22,075 nucleotides of DNA from NCBI GenBank assembly GCA_014885115.2, contig WKLE02004343.1, forward strand, positions 1-22,075. The letters are read 5' to 3'. The notes beneath the pieces are model-generated. The model searched no databases, had not been told where the DNA came from, and saw only the letters and a program-made list of their open reading frames with translations. The translations under genes were made by a program, and so were the position numbers. Source of the stretch: Asterionellopsis glacialis (taxonomy: Eukaryota > Bacillariophyta > Plagiogrammaphyceae > Rhaphoneidales > Asterionellopsidaceae). Of the stretch, positions 1 to 8,359 are shown one piece after another (positions within the stretch are counted from its first letter, which is position 1; each line of letters begins with the position of its first letter).

Positions 1-1
1 T

Positions 2-1217
2 GATGCACCATACCCAAGTATTGCTGACAGATTTGTCATGAACATAGCATCTCCTGATCCAAAGTACCCTGACCCTGTTGAGAAGTTTAGTATACAAACA
101 AAAGAAATAGCAATTAGAAGAAGAGAGTACCACCAATGATTTGATACCTGCAGAAATATAAGAGAAGTCTGAAGCCTGCAACCTTCACAAGCCCCTTCCT
201 TTTGATCCAGTTGAAGTAATGTGCAGTAAGCTGGTAAGATTCACTGTCCCTGGTATCAATGACATAACAGTAACACCATCATGGCTACCATCTGAAAAAG
301 AACAAGACCTCACCAATGCTATTGCTCAGAGTCTCCAGATATCCAACTCTATCAAGGTAATAAGGTACAATTTGGGTTCATCTATAGAAGTAGGTGGCGC
401 TGCAGTCAAGATAAGCAAGGATGCATTATATGTGCTGTTAGGGAACTCTGAAACTATGCCAAACGTATCCATGACAGATATCTGCAATCCCAAGAAATTC
501 CAAATTTACAGACCTGACAAAGGATCACACATTACTGACAAAGATAGAAGGTAGAGCAAATTCAGCAAAAACCAAGCAAGGGAAATTGAGAATAGATAAA
601 TGATCAAGGGGACAGAGAAAATAGAGGCATGGTTAAAACAACAGTTTGATGCACTTACCAGTACACTTTGGAATGGATAACCATACAACTTTGAAGATTT
701 TGAACATCTTGCAAAGAAGATTGATGAACCATATTTATGTGTTATGGAGAATCATAATGTGGTATCAGTTTAACCTTCAAAACATACTGGGGACACAGCT
801 TGTATGGATGCACTGATACAGTGTCAAATTTCTTAACACCTTCCAGGAAAATGTAGTCTTGCTGATATCACCAAGTCATTGTATGGTACTTCCAATCATG
901 TGGTATGCACTAACTGTAAGAAGAAGAAAAAAAGAAAGATTAAAAGAGCACCATACACCCAGCCTGGGAATGATATTCTTTTAGTGATTCATCATCTTGA
1001 GGCAGCAGATCGTTGTTCCTAAGAAGAATTAACAGCAACATACCAAAGAAGTGTTAGGAGAAAATACAATGCCCTGCATAATGTTTATGAAAATTTCATG
1101 AAGAGGAAGGAAAGGTTGACACAAATCAAACAACATGTCACAAATCATAACCTGGAGTTGTTAGTATTTATCCTCTATGATTGTCATTGTGATTTGAGTA
1201 CTGACCGGCTGTACTAG
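2..1217 (+). pseudogene. Decayed coding sequence, unknown (mobile-element-like) protein, 5' part outside window
   Basis: A protein-like reading runs through this stretch but is broken. From position 2 to 136 one frame is open and ends at TGA 137. Somewhere between about 140 and 219 the coding-like signal moves to the frame starting at position 3. That frame is open from 162 to 551 (a 111-residue stretch begins at ATG 219) and then continues with plausible amino-acid composition across stops at 552 (TAG), 597, 678, 771, 834 and 1020 (all TAA) and 1215 (TAG). The downstream part has several cysteines and a Cys-x-x-Cys followed by a run of lysines near 915-945, perhaps a remnant metal-binding or nucleic-acid-binding tail. 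I do not recognise the family. Location beside repeats and the degree of damage suggest a transposon-derived or multicopy gene; that is inference. A true gene with many introns is less likely because the stops fall inside otherwise continuous reading. Confidence 0.55.
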
Positions 1218-1450
1218 GTAAAAAAGAAGGGGAAAATGGTATCAGTGGTAAAAAAGAAGGGGAAAATGGTACCAGTGGTAAAAAAGAAGGGAAAAATGGT
1301 ACCAGTGGTAAAAAAGAAGGGAAGAATGGTAATGTGGTAAAAAAGAAAGGAAAAATGGTACCCGTGGTAAAAAAAGAAGGGAAAAATGGTACCCATGGTA
1401 AAAAAGAAAGGAAAAATGGCACCCGTGGTAAAAAAGAAGGGGAAATTCCC
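1218..1450 (+). repeat. Degenerate 30-bp minisatellite, about 8 units, encoding a Lys-rich decapeptide
   Basis: Units begin with GTAAAAAAG at 1218, 1248, 1278, 1308, 1337, 1367, 1398 and 1428 (the last partial). The consensus reads GGTAAAAAAGAAGGG then AAAAATGGTACCAGT. In the frame continued from the upstream pseudogene the first units encode VKKKGKMVPV. The fourth unit is one base short and the sixth one base long, so the frame is lost and then regained. Antisense open frames here (runs of Phe, Leu and Pro) are by-products of the repeat. Confidence 0.9.
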
Positions 1451-1452
1451 AT

Positions 1453-1470
1453 CTTTTTACCACTGGGTAC
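1453..1470 (-). repeat. Inverted partial unit capping the minisatellite
   Basis: CTTTTTACCACTGGGTAC is close to the reverse complement of the unit junction GTACCAGTGGTAAAAAAG, so the array ends in a flipped piece of its own unit. The last forward unit and this piece could pair as a hairpin. Confidence 0.7.
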
Positions 1471-2138
1471 ATTTTAAATCTTCTTTATGGAATTGTAATC
1501 GTGACAACCAGAGTAGACAGGATTTTAATCTAAACAGCAGTGACTTTGGAAACACCAGTAGTGGATAAGTCCGGTAGAAATCCCTTCTGATATGTAAAAC
1601 GAATGGGGTAACCCCTTTTTTAACCATTTCCCAGGCCGGGAGCAAGGTTTTGCATGTTGTGACAGCATGGTTGCATCACGAATTGACAAAAGATCACTCT
1701 TAACAGAAAGTCCGGGTTTCCCTGAAGTACTTCTGTGATGCAATAATGACGTCATTGTGATGTAAGGATGGCGTGACTCGAGAAGAATTTACAAGAATTC
1801 GGAAATTGATGACGTAGTCACCAATTAATTAAGGTCAATACAATCGCGAACCTTTTTTGCAACGTCAGCAATTTTTATCGATTTCTTAGTTTTCTGCCAG
1901 ACTCGGTCTTTTCGTAATAATATCGTCATACTCATTTCCTTTGTTGAAGCAAGTTGAGAACGCTGCAGACCACTCGATAATAGCCATATTGAATAAAAAG
2001 TGTTGACGCCAGTGTGACATCGGCTTTTATTTTGAACCGTTTTCTCACCATTATTATAATATCTTCACAGTTTCTCCCGACTTCTGACAAAACTTTTTTG
2101 CATAGAATTATTTTATATCCCCGTGCAATACTGTAACC
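1471..2138. other. Intergenic, upstream region of the 2139 gene
   Basis: No convincing coding sequence is visible. Short open frames on both strands have no protein-like composition. AT-rich stretches such as TTATTATAATATC near 2050-2065 could serve as core promoter for the gene starting at 2139, but no motif is decisive. Confidence 0.4.
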
Positions 2139-3203
2139 ATGATAATGTCGTTCGCCAACAAAACCATGCTCCTTGAACTTTTGGTCACAATCTCTGCACT
2201 ATCTCAAGTTTCTTCTTTCACCACTGCCAATCATCGCACCTCATTCGTCCATCCAAGAAGACAATCAAGACCTACAACGAGTTCGATCCACCGACCTTTG
2301 TCGTCGCCGTTGTCGTCGTCGTCGTCCTCACTTTCTGTCCTAATTTATGGATGGGATGAAAATGATGATGAATGCTCTGTTACAGATTCTATTAATGATT
2401 ATGATATGGGCGGACCTGGTGGAGCCGTCTGTTCTGCTGTTGGGGTGGCCTTGGCAGAGAGTATCTCTCAAAATCAAGATAAAGTAGGGACATTGGCACG
2501 GTTAGCTTGCGCGTTTTCACCTCCTGACCGGTCCGTGGGTGTGCAAGACATTGAACACGTCCAATTGATATGTGTGAGTGAGAAGCATATTGAAATCGAA
2601 GCTGTATTATGTGAAGATCATAATTGTGTTTCCCTGTTTGTACCTATTGAATTCCCACATGATTGTGGACAAGATGTACCTGATGCGTATTTAGAAAAAT
2701 GCGTGTTAGATAATTTAGAATATTTAAATAGTGAAGCTGAATCTATCGTTATCAAGTCAATGGAGAAGAATGGACAAGGATTATCAGATCATGTTGACAG
2801 TGATGGCCACAGTACTTTGTTAAGTTTGGCAGAACTTGGTCAGGATTTTGCACTTCCTACTTGGTGGGTATCACCTGATGTGAAGGCCGATCTTGTTACT
2901 GAGTGTGATACAATTAGTCGTCTCTTACGGGGCGAAGAGTTCCAAGATGCCGTGAATGGCCTAGCGAGGAAAGGTTTAGAGGCATTAGGAATGGCAGATA
3001 CGTATCAAATTCATCAAGCCGTTGTAGCTGCTGTTGGTCCTGCAGGTATATGTCTCAAGGCTCAAGGGTCTTCTCGTTTGGATAGTTCCAAGAGCGATGT
3101 TATTTTAGAAGTTCCGTTGCCCTTTGGTGGCGAACCTCGCTTAGATCCTGATGCACTTCGTGCAGCTGTCCTCGGAGAGGTTGCAGCTGGCCAAGTACTA
3201 TGA
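2139..3203 (+). CDS. Unknown 354-residue protein with plastid-type leader
   Basis: The single-exon open frame starts at ATG 2139; in-frame ATGs at codons 3 and 10 are also possible starts. Residues 10-27 are hydrophobic and end in VSSFTT, which resembles the cleavage site (Phe at +1) of diatom plastid preproteins. Residues 28-68 are rich in Ser, Thr, Pro and Arg with a run of serines encoded by TCG repeats, as expected of a transit peptide. The mature part (about 70-354) is acidic. It has a Gly-rich DMGGPGGAVCSAVGVALAE stretch near 90-108, alternating beta/alpha-like segments and a C-terminal helix. I do not recognise a catalytic motif or family. The downstream AATAAA at 3301 could be a polyadenylation signal. 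The gene is convergent with the WW-domain gene. Plastid location is inference from the leader. Confidence 0.8.
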   Translation: MIMSFANKTMLLELLVTISALSQVSSFTTANHRTSFVHPRRQSRPTTSSIHRPLSSPLSSSSSSLSVLIYGWDENDDECSVTDSINDYDMGGPGGAVCSAVGVALAESISQNQDKVGTLARLACAFSPPDRSVGVQDIEHVQLICVSEKHIEIEAVLCEDHNCVSLFVPIEFPHDCGQDVPDAYLEKCVLDNLEYLNSEAESIVIKSMEKNGQGLSDHVDSDGHSTLLSLAELGQDFALPTWWVSPDVKADLVTECDTISRLLRGEEFQDAVNGLARKGLEALGMADTYQIHQAVVAAVGPAGICLKAQGSSRLDSSKSDVILEVPLPFGGEPRLDPDALRAAVLGEVAAGQVL

Positions 3204-3561
3204 TATTTTGACTCGATAATTAGATAAGGGAACACCACCACCCCATTACCAAAAAAATTTGGCAGCGTAAGTTGAATTTCTAAGCAATATCGTCCCACCC
3301 AATAAACATGAGCAACAATTTTAGGCCTATTTTTTCTTGCAAACGACATCTAAACAACCTGTGATGATCTTGATATGTTCAAATATCCAATATATAAATC
3401 AATAATAAAACAATTCCTATACATTACAACACCACTATTGAGAACGAATACAAATAAACTTTGGAGTACTTGAGACCTTTCCTAACAAAAGCGACACGAT
3501 TTATGTCAAGGCACAATAATTTCTAACTAATGGCATGATTGTACATGATACATCGTTTAAT
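3204..3561. other. Convergent 3' intergenic region
   Basis: This AT-rich spacer lies between two converging genes. It holds AATAAA on the plus strand at 3301 and further AATAAA-like sites around 3400-3455. No coding sequence or RNA gene was seen. Confidence 0.5.
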
Positions 3562-4548
3562 CTACGTCGGTCTTTCCCATCTAACTTCACCGTTCGTGTG
3601 ATAATAGTATTCTTTATTTAGTTTTTCATCCTTGGCAATATTCCACCCTGACGGTAATAACGAATCACCACCACCGGCTGTATCATTATTTGAGCCGTTA
3701 CTCTTTTTCAGTGCATTCAAATCCCAGGAAGTTTCTCCTGTCGAACGATTAAAGTAATATTCCTTTCCAGACGATGGGTCCATTGTACTTTCCCAACCCT
3801 TTGGAAGACCAGTACTTGAAGCTTGTTGTTGTTGTTGCTGCTGCTGCTGCTGTTGGTATCTTTGTGTAGGCGGTAATTGCATCATTTGATTTCGTCGTTG
3901 AATTGCTTTTGCTACCTGTTCCATAGGGTCACTTGACCCATCTGCAAATACAGGAGCTACATTGGTGCCACTACTATTTGATTTCTTCTTTTTCTTTTTC
4001 TTTTTGACAGGTTCGCCATTGTGGGTCGCGGCAGCAGCTGGTGCTGTTGTCGTTGTTCTTGATGATTCGCCATTCTTGCCAAGTAATTCCTTTACACTAT
4101 CCATCCCATCCCAATAATATCCAGTTCCATGTGTACTTTTAGTTGTAAAGATATAATCACGTTTCGATCCCTGGAAGGTTTTTGATGAGATAAAGTAATC
4201 TACATCGTCCGGTCGGATACGATCTTCAATAAGTTTACGTTTCTTTTTTGCTAATTGTTCATCTGCGTCATGTTTGCGTTTAAAGACGGTATATCCTTCA
4301 CCCAAGGATGCATCACCTGCTTCCTTGCGCATTTTTTCTTCTTGTTTCCGTTCTTCCTGCATATTTCCCAATCCCGCGACACGATCCACCTTTTTGATAG
4401 GTAAGGATGGCGCCACAGACGACGACGATATTTTGTTGCTGTCCTTTTGGAAATTTTGCCATTTGGCAGCACCATCACTCCCTAACACTGGTTTTGCTAC
4501 TAACTTATCTACTTCTGAAAAAGCATCATAAGATTTAGATGATGCCAT
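3562..4548 (-). CDS. Nuclear protein with two WW domains, likely splicing-associated
   Basis: This is a 328-residue protein from ATG 4548. Residues 65-110 are highly charged (Lys/Glu/Arg). Residues 117-150 form a conserved-looking block with FQGSKRDYIF and GTGYYWDG. A run of eight lysines (182-189) is a likely nuclear localisation signal, and 232-242 is a polyglutamine run. Two WW domains close the protein. WW1 (about 248-277) has W252, YYF and W275. WW2 (about 298-328) has W302, YYYH, W325 and the terminal Pro of the fold, ending one residue before the stop. WW1 has Asp-Leu after W275 instead of the usual x-x-Pro, so its ligand grip may differ. Tandem WW domains bind Pro-rich partners, and this arrangement is typical of pre-mRNA splicing or transcription-coupled factors such as WBP4/FBP21 or PRP40. 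No FF domains or matrin zinc finger are seen, so neither name is assigned. Confidence 0.85.
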   Translation of the reverse strand: MASSKSYDAFSEVDKLVAKPVLGSDGAAKWQNFQKDSNKISSSSVAPSLPIKKVDRVAGLGNMQEERKQEEKMRKEAGDASLGEGYTVFKRKHDADEQLAKKKRKLIEDRIRPDDVDYFISSKTFQGSKRDYIFTTKSTHGTGYYWDGMDSVKELLGKNGESSRTTTTAPAAAATHNGEPVKKKKKKKKSNSSGTNVAPVFADGSSDPMEQVAKAIQRRNQMMQLPPTQRYQQQQQQQQQQQASSTGLPKGWESTMDPSSGKEYYFNRSTGETSWDLNALKKSNGSNNDTAGGGDSLLPSGWNIAKDEKLNKEYYYHTNGEVRWERPT

Positions 4549-4840
4549 TCTGACTGTACCGCTGTGATGATTTTTATAAAAGTCAAGTTGGTGCTTGCAG
4601 TCACCGCTCTAATTATGATGGGTAGTATCTGAAAAACAAACAAACAATGCAGCCCCACTTTCCTTGAAATATATATCTTTCAAATGTCTTATTTAAGCAA
4701 AGTGTAGAGACAGATGAAGATGCGCTCCAAACAAGAGAACTGGAAAAATGGATGTGGACTATCCATCGAGTTTTCTGTATCATCTAATATTGCATCTGTT
4801 ACTGCACATGAAACCATTATTTTTTGGTTAATATCATTTT
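4549..4840. other. Intergenic, upstream of the WW-domain gene
   Basis: This short AT-rich spacer should contain the promoter of the minus-strand WW-domain gene. No other feature is supported. Confidence 0.4.
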
Positions 4841-4960
4841 CCTGGTGGCCAGATTTGGCGCAGTGAAATCTCGCGCAATATTTCGCAAATTTTCACTAGT
4901 GGTAACACGCGCGCATCAAATTTCGAAATTTTGGAGTCGCCAGGACGTGTTTCCAATAAG

Positions 4961-5000
4961 GTGTCCGGGCAAATTTGCGACAACTCAAATGCGCGCCCAC
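4961..5000 (+). repeat. 40-bp repeat, copy A
   Basis: It begins GTGTCCGGGCAAATTTGCGA and ends in CTCAAATGCGCGCCCAC. Nearly identical sequence occurs at 5096-5134 (same strand) and, more diverged, in inverted orientation at 5686-5726. Confidence 0.85.
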
Positions 5001-5095
5001 TTGTTCCCCGATTTCTAAATCGAAAATTGGGTGGCAGCGTTTTTTGGCAGTTGGGCGTGCATTTGACGAGATCGCGCATTTGGTTTTGATGACTG

Positions 5096-5134
5096 GTGTC
5101 CGGGCAAATCTGCAACAACTCAAATGCGCGCCCA
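5096..5134 (+). repeat. 40-bp repeat, copy B
   Basis: It differs from copy A by a few substitutions (AAATCTGCAACAACTC against AAATTTGCGACAACTC). It lies in direct orientation 135 bp downstream. Confidence 0.85.
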
Positions 5135-5163
5135 ACTTCTTATCCATTTTGGAAAAGTGAGAT

Positions 5164-5214
5164 TCTGTCTGACAGCCAACAGGTAGGTACCGTCTGACAG
5201 GCGGTACAGTACCT
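5164..5214. repeat. Imperfect inverted repeat around CTGACAG motifs
   Basis: TCTGACAG occurs twice (about 5168 and 5193). CAGGTAGGTACCG is matched by CGGTACAGTACCTG with a one-base mismatch or bulge, giving a potential stem. Confidence 0.5.
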
Positions 5215-5495
5215 GGACTGTATTTTCAGAACTCCTTTTTACAGGAAGAGAAAAAAGAAGACATCGATGATGATGGATGTCGTCTTGTTCTTGTTCTTGT
5301 TCATTATTTGTGAGGATGATTGTTGTCGATGTCGTTAACGTCGATATTTTTTCTTCTAGAGAACAGTGCCAAAGACCTACGCAGATATATGCAGCAGCAA
5401 ACCAATCTAGCAGTACGTGGGTAGTAAAGAATTTGGTTGTGGCGCTGGAATCTTCTTTTCCGATTCTGTCGGAGGGAGAAACATGCCGTTTTTTT

Positions 5496-5546
5496 GACAT
5501 ACCAAATGGCGCTGGTAGAATTCTACCAGCGCCATTCTGGTATGTC
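5496..5546. repeat. Near-perfect 51-bp palindrome
   Basis: Positions 5505-5536 are a perfect 32-bp palindrome centred on GAATTC. The pairing continues with GACATACCA (5496-5504) against TGGTATGTC (5538-5546) after a single unpaired C at 5537. The result is a 25-bp stem with essentially no loop in DNA. Confidence 0.95.
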
Positions 5547-5565
5547 TTGTGTAGATTCTACCAGC

Positions 5566-5598
5566 GCCACTTTTGCATCGATTTGATGCAAAAGTGGC
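5566..5598. repeat. 14-bp stem hairpin
   Basis: GCCACTTTTGCATC (5566-5579) pairs with GATGCAAAAGTGGC (5585-5598) around a five-base loop. The segment just before it (TTCTACCAGCGCCAC, from 5556) repeats the right arm of the adjacent palindrome. CGCCACTTTTG occurs again at about 5625, so the hairpins share modules. Confidence 0.9.
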
Positions 5599-5685
5599 AC
5601 TTTGACTGCGCCACATCTGCAAATCGCCACTTTTGAATCACGAATATCCGGGTTTCTTCCGGGCCTTTTCAAAAACTGGGATGTC

Positions 5686-5726
5686 AGTGGGCGCGCATTT
5701 GAGTGGCGATTTGATGCCCGGACACC
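5686..5726 (-). repeat. 40-bp repeat, copy C, inverted
   Basis: Read on the minus strand it gives GTGTCCGGGCATCAAATC and CTCAAATGCGCGCCCACT, matching copies A and B at both ends and diverged in the middle. Copies A and C therefore bracket the hairpin block as inverted repeats, about 765 bp apart outer edge to outer edge. Confidence 0.8.
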
Positions 5727-5738
5727 CTAATAATACCA

Positions 5739-6469
5739 TCAGGTGCGGTTGCTCTTTTTGTTCTTCTTTATTCTGCGGCGAGCTAGAGTATTCTCTCCAT
5801 CGCCGTTTTCTTTATCGTCAACTTCACGTTCATCTCTTGACGTGGCTGCTTCTTGGATCTCATTGATCTTGTTCCTACTGCCATTTAACTTGACGGTGGC
5901 ATCCCATGTTTCTTTGTATTTTTCAGTCCAAGTCATATGAACCATTGCTTTGAACGAGTCAATTGTACATGGTGCTTGGTAAATTCACATGCATCAATTT
6001 GAGCATTTAAAAAATTGTTGAATTTGTCAGCTTTAAATCAAAACTTTCCTGTTTTACTTGCTTCACAAAATCCCATGGACTCAATAATCAACCAAAGCTT
6101 AACTTCAGGGGTGTTGATTAGGTCAGATAGTGATGTTATGTCTTCATGTACCTTCATGACAGAATCACAGGCAGCGTTTGCTTCTTTGAGTCCTTTTACA
6201 AAACCTGCAAATTCTTCTTGTGCTGCTGGTGAGTAAAGGCAATATTTTGCAGGGGGTTAGTGAAGGGGATTACAGATTGAATGGTGTGGATATTGCACTT
6301 GCATGTCAACACCCTGATGAGTTATAAGAGACCAGCATATTGACTTTACACAGTCCCAGAATATTATTTCTTCAGTATAATTGATATTCGAGACATGAAT
6401 TTGAAATTTGGCACGCACCACATTTTCTACAACATACATAGTTTGAAAGATTATCAATCTACATTCCAA
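5739..6469 (-). pseudogene. Broken coding sequence, unknown mobile-element-like protein
   Basis: Reading on the minus strand, one frame runs from 6469 to about 5935 with protein-like composition, interrupted by TAA at about 6257 and TGA at 6040-6038. It includes a helix-like stretch with AAQEEFAGFVKGLKEANAA. The sense then appears to move to another frame beginning at ATG 5945, which is open to 5739 and encodes a very charged Lys/Arg/Glu/Asp-rich tail. In the upstream part an alternative frame gives a Cys-rich reading (CCRKCGACQ near 6430-6410), as in transposase zinc fingers, so the exact frame there is uncertain. No start or complete domain is identified. A retired transposon or multicopy gene is the best guess; a spliced real gene is less likely because no clean GT-AG pair was found at the breaks. 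Confidence 0.45.
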
Positions 6470-6921
6470 TAAACAATTTTGTGGTACATATTGCTCAGAG
6501 AGCGAGAGAAGATACGATGTCTTTCACGCAATCAATCTGTCTAGTTCTACGAGTAACTGCAATTTTTTTGTAGATGAGATCTTCCAGTTATTCCCGGCCC
6601 ATAGGACTACATTTGGGAGATGCTGACAAATCAAACGCAGAGGTAGCAGTGAAATATCCCAGTGCCAACATCATGCTTTTCTTTGGAAGGGTTTGCGGCG
6701 AGTAGGACGGACAGAACACAAGCTTACAGACACTAGTAATAGCACAGTATTTAGTCAGGGATAAGGCTTCGTTTCATTATTTGATCGTCTACGAACGAGA
6801 ATATTAGAAAACAGATATCAAACAAAGTTGAACATATTATGTCTAGCCTTATCAATATGAAATTAAAAAACATGTAATCACCCCAAGAGTCTATAAGAGC
6901 CACATAAATACTCGTAACATA
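6470..6921. other. Intergenic, downstream of the transporter gene
   Basis: The stretch is AT-rich with no convincing reading frame, RNA gene or repeat. Confidence 0.4.
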
Positions 6922-8359
6922 TTATGCTGTTTTGGTCTTTGTCTTTGTAAAAAGCATGCTGACCTGAATCAAGGAAGCGCCCATAAAGCAGGCACTGACA
7001 AGAACGAAGACATGCGCGGGTTCTAGTACGTCTGTTGCATAAGTTCCACCAACGACGATTGCGTTCAATGGCAGCCGGAAGATGTTTAAGATTGCTCCCT
7101 GTAGTGCATCAGGCACATATTTTGAACGGAGCGTACCCGCAACCGGCATAAAGAGACCAACACAGAATTCGATCACCATGAAACTCACAACAATTGATGT
7201 GAAGCAACTGTCATCACCTGTACCAGCATAATTGAAGCATAATGCAGGGACAGCCATGCTGACACTTGCTAAAAAGTAAACAAGCATGGCTGATATTTCA
7301 AATGCCTTCGTGGAGGAAAACTTTTTTACAACTGATTCCAAGGGGGGGAAAACAAGTCCACCCATTGTAATTGCCATCATCATTGCAGAAAATACGCAAC
7401 CGGTTGGTACTCCACCTGGAGGTTCCATTGATAAGAGAGTTGGAACCCACATGAAGACAAACTTTTCATCGTAAAAGAAGAACAAAAAATGTGAGGACGT
7501 GTATCATTTAGAGACAAATTTGATCATGTTGAGAGACCCAATCACTTACCGTATACATTGCTCCTTCACTAAGAGCCTGAGTAAGGCCAATTCTCCATAT
7601 ATGAGAATCACTGATGGTTGTTCGCCATCCATCCATAAATTGGCTGTAGAGAGATGATGTGCTATGATCACCTTTGTGTTCTTCACCATAATTTTCTTCC
7701 CATCCGAGGACCAAGACAAGGGCCAAAACTGTTAGAGCAATTGCTCCTTGGAAAGGTCCAATATGTCCAAAGTAATCCTCCAACACTTGTGCCACAATAC
7801 CAGCCAAAATTGCCATTGCTCCGTTACCGATCGACATTTCCGAATAAGTCCTTTGAAGCCATTCTTCAGGGAAACCACGACGGCGATGTTCAGTCGTCAT
7901 CCAACTCTCAAAGGCAGAAAATAAAAGATTTGTGGAGACACCTCCGAGCACACGTCCAATCAGCAACACCGTGAAATTAGTGTAATGTTCCATAACATTG
8001 ATGATAATTTCTAAAACACAATAAACAATGCACGAGCGTTTGCGTCCAAATTTATCCACCGCACTCCCTAAGAATGGTGCAAAAAGAGCGCCACTAAAAA
8101 ATCCAGTCAAAAACAGTGCCGATACGTTCACATTGTACGAAAGGTAAAGAGTGTACATGTGTGTACCCTGCATCCAGTCGGCAAGCATGATAATGAGATG
8201 TACAATAATATATTTCTGTCGAAAGGCATGAAATTCATTATGCAGTTGTTTCGCACTCTTTCCCCCTGATGTTGTTATTTCCGTCTTTTTCTCGGCCTTT
8301 TCATCTTCGGGTGTGTAAAGGCTCGTTAGGACAACGGTGACGATCAACAGACCCGTCAT
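6922..8359 (-). CDS. MOT2: MFSD5/MOT2-type molybdate-anion transporter (two exons)
   Basis: Exon 1 is 8359-7550 and exon 2 is 7461-6922, giving a 449-residue major facilitator protein, close to the roughly 450 residues usual for MFSD5. The join restores SEGAMYT-FVFMWVPTL, typical of the family after the central loop. Family hallmarks include FRQKYIIVHLIIMLADWMQG near residues 47-66, the MFS loop GSAVDKFGRKRS after the third membrane segment, LLFSAFESWMTTEH in the N-half, and TLRSKYVPDALQGAILNIFRLPLN in the C-half. About twelve hydrophobic segments are seen. The C-terminus is short and basic (KTKTKTA). Members of this family mediate high-affinity molybdate uptake in algae (Chlamydomonas MOT2), supplying molybdenum cofactor for nitrate reductase. 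The start at 8359 gives a short first hydrophobic segment (MTGLLIVTVVLTSLY). The frame stays open upstream of it, so a longer N-terminus or an additional 5' exon is possible. Confidence 0.9.
7462..7549 (-). other. Intron (88 bp) of the transporter gene
   Basis: The donor is ACG|GTAAGT at 7549 and the acceptor is GATGAAAAG|TTT ending at 7462, preceded by a T-rich tract. Removal joins codon ACG to TTT in frame and gives family-consistent sequence on both sides. Confidence 0.9.

Noticed and set aside
552..1217. Possible reassigned TAA/TAG codons (read as Gln)
   Set aside because: Intact genes in the same window end at TAG (IMPDH, WW protein) or TAA (15487 gene) exactly where their families end, so the standard code is used. 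The stops mark a pseudogene.
1168..1472. Three overlapping minus-strand frames rich in Phe, Leu and Pro
   Set aside because: They are the antisense reading of the 30-bp minisatellite and have no independent protein character.
5120..5500. 126-residue minus-strand frame
   Set aside because: It overlaps the repeat copy B and one arm of the palindrome, shows no domain and looks fortuitous.
5277..5636. 119-residue plus-strand frame
   Set aside because: It runs through both hairpins, so its peptide is dictated by inverted repeats rather than coding selection.
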